Assembly (NCBI RefSeq): GCF_001552635.1
Contig: NZ_BCRO01000053.1
Coordinates: 1 to 64,000 of the forward strand
Direction: 5' to 3'
Source of the DNA: Actinomadura hibisca NBRC 15177
GTDB taxonomy: Bacteria > Actinomycetota > Actinomycetes > Streptosporangiales > Streptosporangiaceae
Length of the DNA: 64,000 nucleotides
The notes beneath the pieces were generated by a model. That model made no database searches. It was given only the letters and a program-made list of their open reading frames with translations, and was not told where the DNA came from. This document shows positions 63,078 through 64,000 of this stretch, piece after piece (position 1 is the stretch's first letter; the number at the start of each line of letters is the position of its first letter). The position numbers were made by a program, and so were the translations under genes.

Positions 63078-63323
63078 ATGGTCCGTCCTGCGATGAGCGA
63101 GGAGGGGCACCGGCCCGATCCGGGGTCCGACGAGTCGGACCACCGAGGCTTCGCCAACGCCGCCTGGTCCATCCCGAGCTACATCCTGAGCGGGATGGCC
63201 GTCTACGGCGGTCTAGGCTGGCTGTTGGATCGCTGGCTGGGCACCTCGGCGCTGTTCCCCATCGGAGTCCTGGTGGGCCTTGCTCTAGCGCTCTACCTGG
63301 TCTACCACCGCTACGGCCGCTGA
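63078..63323 (+). CDS. AtpZ/AtpI-type small membrane protein
   Basis: The 81-residue protein has a charged N terminus and two membrane helices (about 33-50 and 58-76) with the AtpZ-like GGLGWLLDRWLGTSALF segment. Such proteins associate with the ATP synthase and may aid ion supply or assembly. ATG at 63078 has GGGGGG 7 bases upstream; an ATG at 63093 is also possible. It sits directly before atpB. Confidence 0.78.
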   Translation: MVRPAMSEEGHRPDPGSDESDHRGFANAAWSIPSYILSGMAVYGGLGWLLDRWLGTSALFPIGVLVGLALALYLVYHRYGR

Positions 63324-63438
63324 AAACCCGGCCCGCGGCGCTGACCAGCGCCGACTTCGCAACGCCCCTGCTGCCCACGGGCACGCACCCGAAGTACCAC
63401 CGACTGACCTGCAGAGTCACTGACGAAGGGACTGCCGC

Positions 63439-64000
63439 GTGAGCGCGCTGCACCTCCTCGCCTCTGGGAGCGGAGATGAGTTCGAGGCCCCGGGCCTGCA
63501 CATCTTCGACTGGGGGCCGATTTTCAAGGACGGCCCGGCGTGGCTCGAGTGGTTCACCAAGCCGACCCTGATCGTCATCCTCGCGGCGCTGGTCGTCATC
63601 GTCTTCTCCTGGCGCGCCTTCGGCAACCCCAAGCTGGTGCCGAAGGGCGTGCAGAACGTCGGTGAGGTCGCCTACCTGCTGGTGCGCGACCAGGTGGCCC
63701 GCCCGATGCTGGGCAAGGACGGCGACCGCTGGATGCCGTTCCTGTTCTCCACGTTCTTCTTCGTGCTGTTCATGAACCTGGCCGGCGTCGTGCCGGTGCT
63801 CCAGCTCCCGGCCACCTCGCACATCGCGATCCCGATCGTGCTGGCGCTGGCGGTCTACCTGATGATGTTGTTCCTCGGCATCAAGAACCAGGGGCTGGTC
63901 GGGTACTTCAAGAACATCATGTTCCCGCCGGGGCTGCCCAAGGCGCTGTACCTCATCCTGGCGCCGATCGAGCTGCTGTCCACGATTATCCTGCGGCCGT
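63439..64000 (+). CDS. atpB: ATP synthase F0 subunit a, partial
   Basis: GTG at 63439, with GAAGGGA upstream, opens a frame that runs through the window end with 187 codons visible. The product begins (M)SALHLLASGSGDEFEAPG and contains FDWGPIF, NVGEVAYLLVRDQVARPML and FLFSTFFFVLFMNLAGVVP, matching subunit a of F-type ATP synthase. The proton-channel Arg helix lies beyond the window. It starts the atp structural genes. Confidence 0.95.
   Translation, partial: MSALHLLASGSGDEFEAPGLHIFDWGPIFKDGPAWLEWFTKPTLIVILAALVVIVFSWRAFGNPKLVPKGVQNVGEVAYLLVRDQVARPMLGKDGDRWMPFLFSTFFFVLFMNLAGVVPVLQLPATSHIAIPIVLALAVYLMMLFLGIKNQGLVGYFKNIMFPPGLPKALYLILAPIELLSTIILRP

Noticed and set aside
1-64000. CRISPR arrays, insertion sequences or prophage
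   Set aside because: No regularly spaced repeats, transposase, integrase or phage structural gene was seen on either strand; the island at 48.5-57.2 kb has no flanking repeat that I could find.

Overview
The window is high-GC DNA with strongly G/C-biased third codon positions, GTG starts and gene families typical of filamentous actinomycetes: DUF574 methyltransferases, XRE-DUF5753/DUF397 pairs, BTAD regulators, NrtL and a Rho factor with a large Arg/Gly-rich insert. Gene content and order around lysA-hom-thrC-thrB-rho-rpmE-prfA-prmC-sua5-atp resemble the Streptomyces/Streptosporangiales core chromosome. An Actinomadura-like Streptosporangiales organism is my best guess, but this is inference.

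Layout. 1-1345: end of a sugar ABC uptake operon (minus strand) with a DasR-like operator upstream. 1.8-8.8 kb: tandem SRPBCC proteins, a CorA-type channel, a TROVE (Ro-like) protein, a lipid kinase, a YchJ-like protein and small or membrane hypotheticals. 8.8-11.2 kb: an EF-G paralog behind a structured leader that holds a mini-ORF. 11.2-17.6 kb: two DUF574 methyltransferases, a P450, a DUF418 membrane protein and a STAND-type ATPase without an HTH domain. 17.7-20.1 kb: a cysteine-rich small protein and a NERD-UvrD helicase. 20.1-22.4 kb: a WhiJ/AbaA-like regulatory set (ATP-binding anti-sigma-like protein, XRE-DUF5753, DUF397). 22.5-28.3 kb: a PucR regulator, a sigma factor fused to a membrane-tethered ricin-type lectin, a TetR regulator with a P450 operon and a small secreted protein. 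28.4-34.2 kb: a beta-propeller/phospholipase-D fusion, a methyltransferase of atypical composition and a DUF6928 protein.

34.4-48.5 kb is housekeeping: tRNA-Arg(CCG), a receiver protein, nrtL, then lysA, hom, thrC and thrB (aspartate-family amino acids), rho, a two-component pair, rpmE, prfA, prmC and a Sua5-type gene. 59.9-64.0 kb resumes conserved envelope and energy genes: a DUF2207 protein, a polyprenyl-phosphate GlcNAc-1-phosphate transferase, atpI-like genes and atpB, which runs off the end.

Between these conserved blocks, about 48.5-57.2 kb, lies an accessory island. It holds a PadR/HAAS pair, three small secreted proteins sharing a D-x4-G-W-x2-A-V motif, an ABC exporter-like module and a translationally coupled chain of BTAD regulator, ECF sigma factor and membrane-anchored beta-propeller. 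This is the best candidate for an undescribed system: a regulated export or envelope-signalling module built around a small secreted protein family. No transposase, integrase, rRNA or CRISPR array was seen.
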